A stretch of 64,000 nucleotides of DNA from Pontibacter cellulosilyticus. GTDB lineage: Bacteria > Bacteroidota > Bacteroidia > Cytophagales > Hymenobacteraceae. How positions within the stretch are numbered: position 1 is the stretch's first letter; every line of letters starts with the position of its first letter. The notes beneath the pieces were generated by a model. That model had not been told where the DNA came from. It searched no databases and saw nothing but the letters and a program-made list of their open reading frames with translations. The DNA is taken from contig NZ_JACRVF010000001.1 in assembly GCF_014306105.1 (NCBI RefSeq), positions 372,001 through 436,000 on the forward strand, in the 5' to 3' direction. Position numbers and translations under genes: made by a program. Shown here piece by piece: positions 1 to 7,256 of this stretch.

Positions 1-65
1 GGCGGACTTATACTTTACAGTATACCAGCCAAAAGGAAGGCATTAATTGCTGCCTAAACTTATAC

Positions 66-812
66 TTAGTGCTTCTCCCGAATCATGTTCAGGAAACCGT
101 CGCGGTAAGTTTCTCCAACCGGGATCTCTTTCTCGCCTATGTAAACTGTATTACCGTCTACCATACTCACTTTATCAATGGAGATAATGTATGATCGGTG
201 CACTCGGTAAAAAGGTGGCTGGGGTAGTTGTTCAGCCAGGTCGGTAAGCGATTGATAGGTTACCAGCCGCTGGCCCGGCAGGTATAGCGAAACGTAGTTC
301 TTCAGGCCTTCTACATACAAAATGTCACTGTAAGCCACCTTCAGGAATTTGTTTTTGCTTTCACCCTTAACAAACATGTAATCTGGTGCTGCCGATGCCA
401 TTCCCTGCTCGGCAGGCTGTGGGGGTACAGCTGGTGCTGCTTTAACAGTTTCCTGTTGCTGCAGCATACTTTGCGCCTTGTGCACCGCCTTAAAAAACCT
501 GTCGAAAGGGATAGGCTTGAGAAGGTAGTCCACTACATCGTGCTCGTAACCTTCCAGGGCATACTCCGGATAGGCAGTAGTAAGTATAACTTTGCACTTG
601 CTGCCGCATATTTTCAGGAACTGCATACCTGTCAGTTCTGGCATTTGAATGTCCAGGAACACGAGGTCTACTTTGCCCTCCTGCACCCAATTAATAGCTT
701 CTATCGGGCTGGTGGTTTTGCCTACCAACTCCAGGAAAGGCACTTTGCTGATGTAATCGGCAATAATATTGGCAGCGTAGGCTTCGTCGTCAACAGCAAT
801 GCAGCGGATCAT
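66..812 (-). CDS. LytTR-family response regulator
   Basis: Cytoplasmic two-component response regulator of 248 aa. Residues 1-115 form a receiver domain with the acidic pair D8/D9, the likely phospho-acceptor D54 in VFLDIQMPEL, and the conserved Lys in LLKPI. A proline/alanine/glutamine-rich linker follows. Residues 142-245 are a LytTR DNA-binding domain, with the typical YVEGLKNYVSLY and FYRVHRSYIIS stretches. The gene lies 164 bases downstream of a LytS-type kinase on the same strand and is presumably its partner. LytTR proteins bind direct repeats about 21 bp apart, and a matching array lies at 2022-2095. Its target genes cannot be read from sequence; the divergent receptor at 2207 is the obvious candidate. 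Confidence 0.95.
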   Translation of the reverse strand: MIRCIAVDDEAYAANIIADYISKVPFLELVGKTTSPIEAINWVQEGKVDLVFLDIQMPELTGMQFLKICGSKCKVILTTAYPEYALEGYEHDVVDYLLKPIPFDRFFKAVHKAQSMLQQQETVKAAPAVPPQPAEQGMASAAPDYMFVKGESKNKFLKVAYSDILYVEGLKNYVSLYLPGQRLVTYQSLTDLAEQLPQPPFYRVHRSYIISIDKVSMVDGNTVYIGEKEIPVGETYRDGFLNMIREKH

Positions 813-854
813 ATTAAGTTTGGGAGTTAGAGTATTAGAGAGTTAAGGAGTTTG

Positions 855-982
855 GTCTGAATCAGGATTTACAGGATATTTTAGGATCACAGGATTAAAA
901 TAGCACATTTGTAACTCATTTTTAAAATTATTCATACTTTATATCCTGACCATCCTAACATCCTGTACATCCTGATTCAGAC
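855..982. repeat. Long imperfect inverted repeat made of CAGGAT-like units
   Basis: The arms are about 855-897 and 940-982. The outer 14 bases (GTCTGAATCAGGAT) match perfectly; inward, both arms repeat tAGGAT/CAGGAT units with a 2-base indel. The loop is AT-rich. The right arm overlaps the stop codon of the kinase gene, so the element sits exactly between the kinase and regulator genes. It could fold into a hairpin in the bicistronic mRNA. Similar CAGGAT-rich intergenic repeats are, from memory, common in Bacteroidota. Function unknown. Confidence 0.8.
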
Positions 983-1993
983 AGTCTGCAGCTTCAGTTT
1001 GGTTTTATACGTTAAGCCATCCTGCTGTATATCCAGTTTATACTTGCCAGGATAGATCAGGTCGAGGCGGCGGCGGATGTTGGCCAGACCAATGCCGGTA
1101 GTCTGATCTTTCTGGTTTTTGCTGATGCGGTTGCTTACGTCAAAGTATAAGCTATCCTTTTCCAGCTGCAGGTTTATTTCTATCGGAGCGGAAGCGTCGT
1201 CCACCACACCATGCTTCAGGGCATTCTCTACAAATGGGATCAGCACCAGCGCGGGCACCCGTTGCCCGTTCACATGGCCTTGCACGTAGAAGTTTACAAA
1301 AAACTTGTCTTCGAAGCGCAGGCGGTAAATCTCGAGGTAGTTGTGCAGATAATCCACTTCTTTCTGCAGCTCCACTTTGCCGTCTTTGCTCTCGTGCAGC
1401 ATATAGCGCATTAGATCAGATAGCCTGATAATAGCAACGGCCAGTTTATCAGACACCGGGTAAGCCAGGGAGTATAAATAGTTGAGCGTATTGTAGAGAA
1501 AGTGCGGGTTGATCTGTGTTTTCAGAAAGGCCAGTTCCGCCTGTGCTTTCTCCTGCTTCAGGCTGCGATTCTCGCGTTCTTTTTGCAGGGTTGTCTCCAG
1601 TCCCCATACTACGCCTCCCAGAAAAATGCCTGGCATGGCCCAGTAAAGGTTATCGAAGATAAAATAGGAAAGGGTGGTTCCCGCGCCGTAGTTCCTGAAC
1701 CCGAACAGGTGAGGGTACAGGGTTTCTTCTATGAGGTAGCGGAGGGCGATGTAGGTGAGCATGACGCCTGCAACACCCAAAGCCAGCAGCATCCAGTTTT
1801 TATACTTCAGCCAAAGCGGGAACACTAGGAAATAGCAGAGGTAGAATTCCGCTATGCGCAACACATCCTGTGAAAAGGCCAGCATGAGCGTGTTAAACTT
1901 CCAGTTATAGATATAATAACCTAACAGCGTGTAGCCTAAATAGAGCATCCAGCCCAGCAGGTGCAGCCCGATCTTTTTTTGTTGCGCATTCAT
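977..1993 (-). CDS. LytS-type sensor histidine kinase
   Basis: Inner-membrane sensor kinase of 338 aa. There are four hydrophobic segments (roughly residues 7-27, 43-63, 67-87 and 112-130), then a short coiled stretch, then the His_kinase domain with phospho-acceptor H164 in INPHFLYNTLN. The ATPase region carries the N-box FVENALKHG and the glycine box TGIGLANIRRRL. There is no periplasmic sensor domain, so the signal is probably sensed in or at the membrane. The downstream LytTR regulator is its likely partner. The start is the ATG at 1993. It is divergent from the receptor at 2207, with a 213-base shared control region. Confidence 0.95.
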   Translation of the reverse strand: MNAQQKKIGLHLLGWMLYLGYTLLGYYIYNWKFNTLMLAFSQDVLRIAEFYLCYFLVFPLWLKYKNWMLLALGVAGVMLTYIALRYLIEETLYPHLFGFRNYGAGTTLSYFIFDNLYWAMPGIFLGGVVWGLETTLQKERENRSLKQEKAQAELAFLKTQINPHFLYNTLNYLYSLAYPVSDKLAVAIIRLSDLMRYMLHESKDGKVELQKEVDYLHNYLEIYRLRFEDKFFVNFYVQGHVNGQRVPALVLIPFVENALKHGVVDDASAPIEINLQLEKDSLYFDVSNRISKNQKDQTTGIGLANIRRRLDLIYPGKYKLDIQQDGLTYKTKLKLQTV

Positions 1994-2021
1994 ATATTAA
2001 AAGTATGCATAAGTTAGCTTA

Positions 2022-2095
2022 ACCGCACTTTTATTATCTCAGCCCGACATTTTATTATGCCAACCCGCACTTTCCTGATCTTAACCCAAATACTT
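2022..2095. promoter_or_regulatory. 21-bp-phased direct repeats, candidate LytTR binding array
   Basis: Units begin at 2022 (ACCGCACTTTTATTAT), 2043 (CCCGACATTTTATTAT) and 2064 (CCCGCACTTTCCTGAT), each exactly 21 bases apart. A weaker fourth unit starts at 2085 (CCCAAATACTT). LytTR regulators typically recognise two roughly 9-bp direct repeats separated by about 12 bp, which gives the same 21-bp period. The array lies between the kinase gene and the divergent receptor gene, where autoregulation and control of the receptor would be expected. The binding assignment is inference. Confidence 0.55.
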
Positions 2096-2206
2096 CTGCT
2101 TTTCAGGCTTAGGATAAAAGTATAGGTGGTTCGGATAATATACTTTAGATAGTATAACAGGCAATGCATCTTTGGCTCAATATCTAAGAAACAACAACAC
2201 AGAGCC

Positions 2207-4666
2207 ATGAAAAAAACAGTTACCACCACAGCAAAGCACAAAGGGAAAAAGAGCTTCAGAACCCCATTAATCGTGTGTAGCCTCTTGCTATACTTCACCG
2301 CATTTACTGCCTGGGCACAGACCACATTAACGGTAAAAGGAAGTGTTATAAATGCTTCTTCGCAGAAGTCACTGGATTATGTGTCGGTGGTGTTGCTGCA
2401 ACTGCCCGATTCGGCAGTAGTGGCCTCGGAGATGACAAATGAGGCAGGCAATTATACATTTGCACAGGTGAAGCCGGGCAAGTATACGGTGAAAGCCCTG
2501 ATGGTAGGTTTTTCACCGGCCACAAGTATAACCTTTGAGGTAAAGCAACAGGCGGTGCAGGTGCCAGCTATAGCCATGCAGGAAAAAGCCAATGCACTGC
2601 AGGAAGTAGTGGTGAAAGGACAGAAGCCATTGCTGGAGCAGGAGGCTGACCGCGTAGTAATGAACGTGGAGCAGCTAAACACAGCCGGCGACAATGCCCT
2701 GGAGGTACTAAAGTATGCGCCGGGCGTTCGGCTTGACAAGGACGATAACATTATCTTTAGAGGAAGCGGCAGTGTGCAGGTGTTGATCAACGGCAAAATG
2801 ACCTACATGAGCGGTGCCGAGCTGCAGAGCTACCTGAAGTCGCTGCCAGCCGCTGCCGTCAGCAAGGTGGAGCTGATCGCCAATCCGCCGGCATCTTTTG
2901 ATGCAGCCGGTACTGCCGGTATCATTAATATCAAGCTTAAAAGAGATGAGACGATGGGCATGAATGGCTCCGTGAACCTGGGGGCAGGCTATGGCAAGTA
3001 TGAGAAAGTATGGGGAGGCCTTAACCTGAACTATAACACCGGTAAAGTGAGCCTGTACACCCGCCTGAACGCCGGCCACTACAACTCTTTCAACCGCCTT
3101 ACCTTAAAGCGCAACATCAACGATAGCCTCTACAACCAGGTAAACTACTGGCACCCGATCACCAGGAGCTATAATGCAACGGCTGGCGCCGATTACTTCA
3201 TCAGCAAAAAACATACGGTGGGTATTATGGTGAAAGGCTACGCATCGCCGGAGAACGCCCTTACCACCAGCAACTCCACCAATTACGAAGCCACCGGCAA
3301 AACTTTTGGAAGTATGAGCATGCGCAATCCAAAAGTTTCCTGTACCGATAACTATAGCCTGAACCTGAACTATAAGTTCGATATCGACAGTACAGGCCGC
3401 AGTTTGACTATGGATGCAGACTATGTAAACTATAGCACCGATGCCGATGAACTGTTCACAAATAACTTTTACGCCGCAACAGGAGAGGCAACACAGGCTC
3501 CATTGCAGCTCCGTAGTCTTAGTGATGCCGAGGCAAGTATAAGATCTTTTAAAGTGGATTACGTGCACCCATTCGGTAAAGGCTACAAAGCAGAGACAGG
3601 CCTGAAAACGAGCAGGGTGAGCAATACCAGCGATATCAGGTTTGAAGAACTGCAGGAGCAGGGTTGGGTAAACGATGCAAACCGCACAAACAGCTTTGTA
3701 TACAACGAAACTATAAATGCAGCTTACCTGAGCCTGAGCGGAAAATTCAGCGATAAACTGAGCCTGAAAGCCGGCCTCCGGGCAGAGCAAACCGTTGCTG
3801 ATGGCTATTCTGTTAACACGGGAGAAGTAGTGGACCTGGATTATCTCAAGTTTTTTCCGAGTGTGTTCGTAAGCTACACGCCCAGCGAAAGCAATCAGTT
3901 TTCGGTATCCTACAGCCGCCGCATCAGCCGCCCTTCTTACCGCAGTCTAAATCCGTTCACCTTTTACTCCGATCCTTACACCGCTTTGCAAGGCAATCCG
4001 CTTTTAGGAGCTTCTTTCTCTAATTCGCTGCAGTTTAACTATACTTATAAGAGTTTTCAGATACTGAGCCTGAGCTATGTTGAGTCTAATGATTTTGTAT
4101 CAAACGTAATCCGGCAGAACGACGAGACAAAAGTAAGTATCAGCAGACCTGAAAACCTGAGCAAAGCCACCTACCTGAGCGCCAGCAGCGGCGGCAGCCT
4201 GCCCCTGAAGGATTGGTGGACAGCCACACTGCAACTGGAGGGTTCCTATAATACGGTTATATCGCCACTGCAGGGGGCCGTGTATAACCGCTCCCGCTTT
4301 AGCTGGTCAGTTAGCACAGAGGAGAGTTTTAACTTGGCCAAGGATTTTAAGCTGCAGCTTTCTGCCTTCTATTCATCGCCTTCTGTGCAAGGGCTGTACC
4401 AGACAAAAGCCGGCTATCAGATAGACCTGGGTGCACAGAAAGTATTTCTTGACGGTAAAGCCACGCTTAGCCTGAAACTGCGTGACGTGTTTAACACCAG
4501 CCGCTTCAGAGCCACCCTGGCTTATAACAACGTGAACATGTATTGGCAGAACCAATGGGAAAGCCGCCGCCTGAATCTCACGTTTAACTATAAATTTGGT
4601 AGCAACAAAGTAAAAACCGCCCGCAACCGCAAAACCGGCACCGGCGAAGAGGAGGGAAGGCTGTAG
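2207..4666 (+). CDS. TonB-dependent-receptor-like outer membrane beta-barrel protein
   Basis: Outer-membrane receptor of 819 aa. A Sec signal peptide ends near AWAQ at residue 38. Residues about 42-125 form a carboxypeptidase-D regulatory-like fold, followed by a plug-like domain (about 130-245, with IIFRGSGSVQVLINGK) and a long barrel of alternating strands ending in a Lys/Arg-rich tail. This is the OMP_b-brl_3 type rather than the SusC type: it is short and no SusD gene is adjacent. Its substrate cannot be read from the sequence. It is divergent from the LytS kinase and stands behind the phased repeats at 2022-2095, so control by that system is plausible. The gene contains several AAGTATA copies. 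Confidence 0.9.
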   Translation: MKKTVTTTAKHKGKKSFRTPLIVCSLLLYFTAFTAWAQTTLTVKGSVINASSQKSLDYVSVVLLQLPDSAVVASEMTNEAGNYTFAQVKPGKYTVKALMVGFSPATSITFEVKQQAVQVPAIAMQEKANALQEVVVKGQKPLLEQEADRVVMNVEQLNTAGDNALEVLKYAPGVRLDKDDNIIFRGSGSVQVLINGKMTYMSGAELQSYLKSLPAAAVSKVELIANPPASFDAAGTAGIINIKLKRDETMGMNGSVNLGAGYGKYEKVWGGLNLNYNTGKVSLYTRLNAGHYNSFNRLTLKRNINDSLYNQVNYWHPITRSYNATAGADYFISKKHTVGIMVKGYASPENALTTSNSTNYEATGKTFGSMSMRNPKVSCTDNYSLNLNYKFDIDSTGRSLTMDADYVNYSTDADELFTNNFYAATGEATQAPLQLRSLSDAEASIRSFKVDYVHPFGKGYKAETGLKTSRVSNTSDIRFEELQEQGWVNDANRTNSFVYNETINAAYLSLSGKFSDKLSLKAGLRAEQTVADGYSVNTGEVVDLDYLKFFPSVFVSYTPSESNQFSVSYSRRISRPSYRSLNPFTFYSDPYTALQGNPLLGASFSNSLQFNYTYKSFQILSLSYVESNDFVSNVIRQNDETKVSISRPENLSKATYLSASSGGSLPLKDWWTATLQLEGSYNTVISPLQGAVYNRSRFSWSVSTEESFNLAKDFKLQLSAFYSSPSVQGLYQTKAGYQIDLGAQKVFLDGKATLSLKLRDVFNTSRFRATLAYNNVNMYWQNQWESRRLNLTFNYKFGSNKVKTARNRKTGTGEEEGRL

Positions 4667-4690
4667 TAGAGCTTTACAATTCACATTAAT

Positions 4691-4725
4691 GCTGGCCCTG
4701 CACTAGATAAAAGAGCAGGGCCAGC
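4691..4725. terminator. Bidirectional hairpin between convergent genes
   Basis: Perfect 11-bp inverted repeat GCTGGCCCTGC / GCAGGGCCAGC with a 13-base loop, just after the receptor stop and just before the stop of the convergent acyltransferase. There is no strong T-run, so it may act as a stabilising hairpin as much as a terminator. Confidence 0.7.
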
Positions 4726-4740
4726 AATAGTTATCTTGAG

Positions 4741-5904
4741 TTAGTTGACTTGCTGCACCACAGCTTGCACTTGTTCTAAAGGTACAGGTTTCTTAAATGG
4801 CTTTAATCCGAAAGGCACCCGCAGCCAGTTTACCTGCATGATCACGTACTTTACCAGTACAAAACAAAGTATAAACGTACCCAGCGACATTAGCGTAAAT
4901 TTGGCGCCAATAGATAAGGGGGCATCGCGCAGGTAAAAGCCGAGTGCAACGGTTATGGTCTGGTGCAGAATGTAGAATGGGTACACCATTTCGTTAGCCT
5001 GCGCCAGGTACCTGCTTCTGATGTTGAGGTGTTGTATTGCAAAGCCAAGGATGGCCATCAGCCAAAACCAGCGGTTACTTTGCTTAAACAGGAAGTATAA
5101 AGCTACTTCGGCACCATTTATTTCCTGCCAGTCTAGCCAATAGAAAGTGTAAAGTATGGTTATAGTAACAGTGGCGACGGCCAGGCTGTACCAGCGCATT
5201 TTACGGATCTTATCCTGCAAATCCGGTACCTTCATAAGTATAAACCCAATCAGAAACACACTGATATATAAAAAGTGGTTTGCCCAGTCGTGCAGCAGGT
5301 CGTTTGTACCGGGGAAGCGTTCGTTCAAAAAGATGCCTCCCAGGCTTAACCACAGGGCAGGTGCCAGCAAAAGTATAAAGCCGTTTATGTTGCTCAGGTT
5401 GAATTTTGACTTGCGCAGGTAAAGCAGCAGCGGAAGTAGGAGCAAACTGTAGTGCAGGATGTAAGCCAGGTACCACAGGTGATGCCAGCTAAAATTACCT
5501 TCTGGATAGGGTTCGAATTCAAAAATAGAAGACAGAAAGCTAAAGTAGCTGCCAGTATATCCCTGTACTACCCGCTCAAAGTATACTTGGGGCGGCACCA
5601 CCAGCAGCATACCCACTAGCAACGGGATAAAAATCCGTTTTAGCCTGTCTTTTATAAATGTGCCGGTACTTCTGTAACCTAACGCATAGTATACGCCCAC
5701 ACCCGATACCAGAAAGATAAGCGACATGCGCCACTGGCTCATAAAAGCCATCGGTATCTGCATAGTTTCGCTCAGCTGGTTATTCTTTACGTGCCATTCC
5801 CAGCTAACGAAGAACATGCCGGTGTGGTAGAAGATAAGTAGCGTGAAGGCTAATACCCGTAGCCAATCGAACTCGTAGCGCCTGATTTTATTTTGGTTGT
5901 CCAT
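4741..5904 (-). CDS. Acyltransferase 3 family membrane protein
   Basis: Integral membrane protein of 387 aa with about ten hydrophobic helices. The N-terminus RYEFDWLRVLAFTLLIFYHT is typical of acyltransferase family 3 (OpgC/OafA-like), which transfers acyl or succinyl groups to glycans or lipids across the membrane. H27, in the first helix, matches the catalytic His position. The late AQANEMVYPFYILHQTITV block is the family's characteristic C-terminal helix. Acceptor and donor cannot be inferred from sequence. It is convergent with the receptor gene upstream and has no evident operon partner. Confidence 0.9.
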   Translation of the reverse strand: MDNQNKIRRYEFDWLRVLAFTLLIFYHTGMFFVSWEWHVKNNQLSETMQIPMAFMSQWRMSLIFLVSGVGVYYALGYRSTGTFIKDRLKRIFIPLLVGMLLVVPPQVYFERVVQGYTGSYFSFLSSIFEFEPYPEGNFSWHHLWYLAYILHYSLLLLPLLLYLRKSKFNLSNINGFILLLAPALWLSLGGIFLNERFPGTNDLLHDWANHFLYISVFLIGFILMKVPDLQDKIRKMRWYSLAVATVTITILYTFYWLDWQEINGAEVALYFLFKQSNRWFWLMAILGFAIQHLNIRSRYLAQANEMVYPFYILHQTITVALGFYLRDAPLSIGAKFTLMSLGTFILCFVLVKYVIMQVNWLRVPFGLKPFKKPVPLEQVQAVVQQVN

Positions 5905-6000
5905 AGCAGTTTGATTTGAAGCAAAACTAAGTATGGAAGTACAAAGTGGCAGAATCTGCCGGTAAGTTGGGAGTGCTAGTTTATCGGGAAGTACTTAAAA

Positions 6001-7137
6001 CTAGCTTAAAATGGCCTTTTTGCGATACTCGCCCGGTGTTTGCCCCGTTTGCTTTTTAAAAGCAGCGCTAAAGGCAGACTTGGAAATATAGCCGGTTTGT
6101 TCGGCCACTTCTTCAATTTTAAGGTGCTGATAAGAGGAGTCGGCAAGTATAGACTTAGCTTCATAAATACGCAGCTCTGCCAAGTATTCAAAAAAGGTTT
6201 TGCCCAGGCACTCGTTAAGCGCTTGTGACAGGTAGTGCGGCGAAGTGTGCAATTGCTTTGCAAGAGCAGGTAGTGAGGCAGAAGCTTTAGTGTAAAATTT
6301 TTCCTGCTCGGCAGCTCTCAGCTTTTGGAGCAAGTCTTGTTTCATCTTCTCACTTAAAGCCGATTTCTCATACTTTACCTTTACCACCGGTTGAAAGAAA
6401 CCGGAGCTTGTGAGTAGTTTATAACATATGTAAAATAGCTGCATTACCAGGAACAGTGCCAGCAAGTGGTCACCGAGATCGCGTTCATAGGATAACTTAA
6501 CTACAACGAGCAAAAGAAGAGTGGCGGCAAAAAAGAGCAGCAGCAGCCTGGCCCACGAATAAAAGTATGGATTGGATGCCTCAGCGGTAAGCTGCCGGCG
6601 CAACAGCAGAAAGCTCAGTGCCAGATAAACAAACACATGCAGCACAGTTAATACGTTTGTATATGCTGACAGAAAGAGCGGATCAGGATCAAGCGAGTAG
6701 GTAACGTTCAGTTGGGTGAGTTCCGGGAAATAGGCACTGATGTAGGCGTTATACTTTACTGCTTCAGGTTGTAAGTTAAAGAGCAGGTGGTATACAATGT
6801 ATAAACCGAAAGGCAGCAGGTGTAGCCATTGCCTTGCCTTAAAGTTCTTTCCGATTAGGCTTCTGAAGAGCAGATAGGTAAGGGGGCCAACGGCAAAATT
6901 GAGCGGTTCCGAAAAATCAACCAAAGACAGTGTGCGGAACATTAGGCCGGAATAGCACAGAAATATTTCCAGCAATAAACAGGCAAAACAAAATACCAGT
7001 GCAGCCAACAACAGGTGGTGGTACGGCTGCCTGTGCGGACGCTTGGCCATGAACAGCAGCGCCAGGAAGAACCCCTGTACCACACCTACCAGCAGTATGG
7101 CGGTAAACCAATCAAACCGAAAAAAATCTGTTGCCAT
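6001..7137 (-). CDS. Membrane-anchored AraC-family regulator
   Basis: About 378 aa from the ATG at 7137 (MATDFFRFDWF). A longer reading from 7158 adds only seven residues and looks less natural. The N-terminal ~230 residues carry about seven transmembrane helices. The C-terminal ~100 residues are an AraC double helix-turn-helix (LAKQLHTSPHYLSQALNE, then IEEVAEQTGYISKSAFSAAF and FKKQTGQTPGEYR). This architecture, common in Bacteroidota, couples a membrane sensor directly to DNA binding. It lies between an acyltransferase and a large receptor gene on the same strand. The regulated genes are unknown. Confidence 0.92.
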   Translation of the reverse strand: MATDFFRFDWFTAILLVGVVQGFFLALLFMAKRPHRQPYHHLLLAALVFCFACLLLEIFLCYSGLMFRTLSLVDFSEPLNFAVGPLTYLLFRSLIGKNFKARQWLHLLPFGLYIVYHLLFNLQPEAVKYNAYISAYFPELTQLNVTYSLDPDPLFLSAYTNVLTVLHVFVYLALSFLLLRRQLTAEASNPYFYSWARLLLLFFAATLLLLVVVKLSYERDLGDHLLALFLVMQLFYICYKLLTSSGFFQPVVKVKYEKSALSEKMKQDLLQKLRAAEQEKFYTKASASLPALAKQLHTSPHYLSQALNECLGKTFFEYLAELRIYEAKSILADSSYQHLKIEEVAEQTGYISKSAFSAAFKKQTGQTPGEYRKKAILS

Positions 7138-7208
7138 TGCTGCATAAGTATAAAGCAAGATACTAAAATTTTTTACCTGCCATTACGCTAGCATACTTTT
7201 GCATAAAC

Positions 7209-7240
7209 AAAAAAGGCCCGCATTGCTGCAGGCCTTTTTG
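7209..7240 (-). terminator. Rho-independent terminator of the receptor gene
   Basis: Stem AAAAAGGCC / GGCCTTTTT around a short GC loop, immediately downstream (minus strand) of the receptor stop at 7257, ending in a T-run on the minus strand. Confidence 0.85.
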
Positions 7241-7256
7241 CTTTATTTTTCAAGGA

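Noticed and set aside
2014..2325. Minus-strand ORF of 103 codons overlapping the receptor start
   Set aside because: It spans the divergent promoter and the receptor signal peptide and has no family resemblance.
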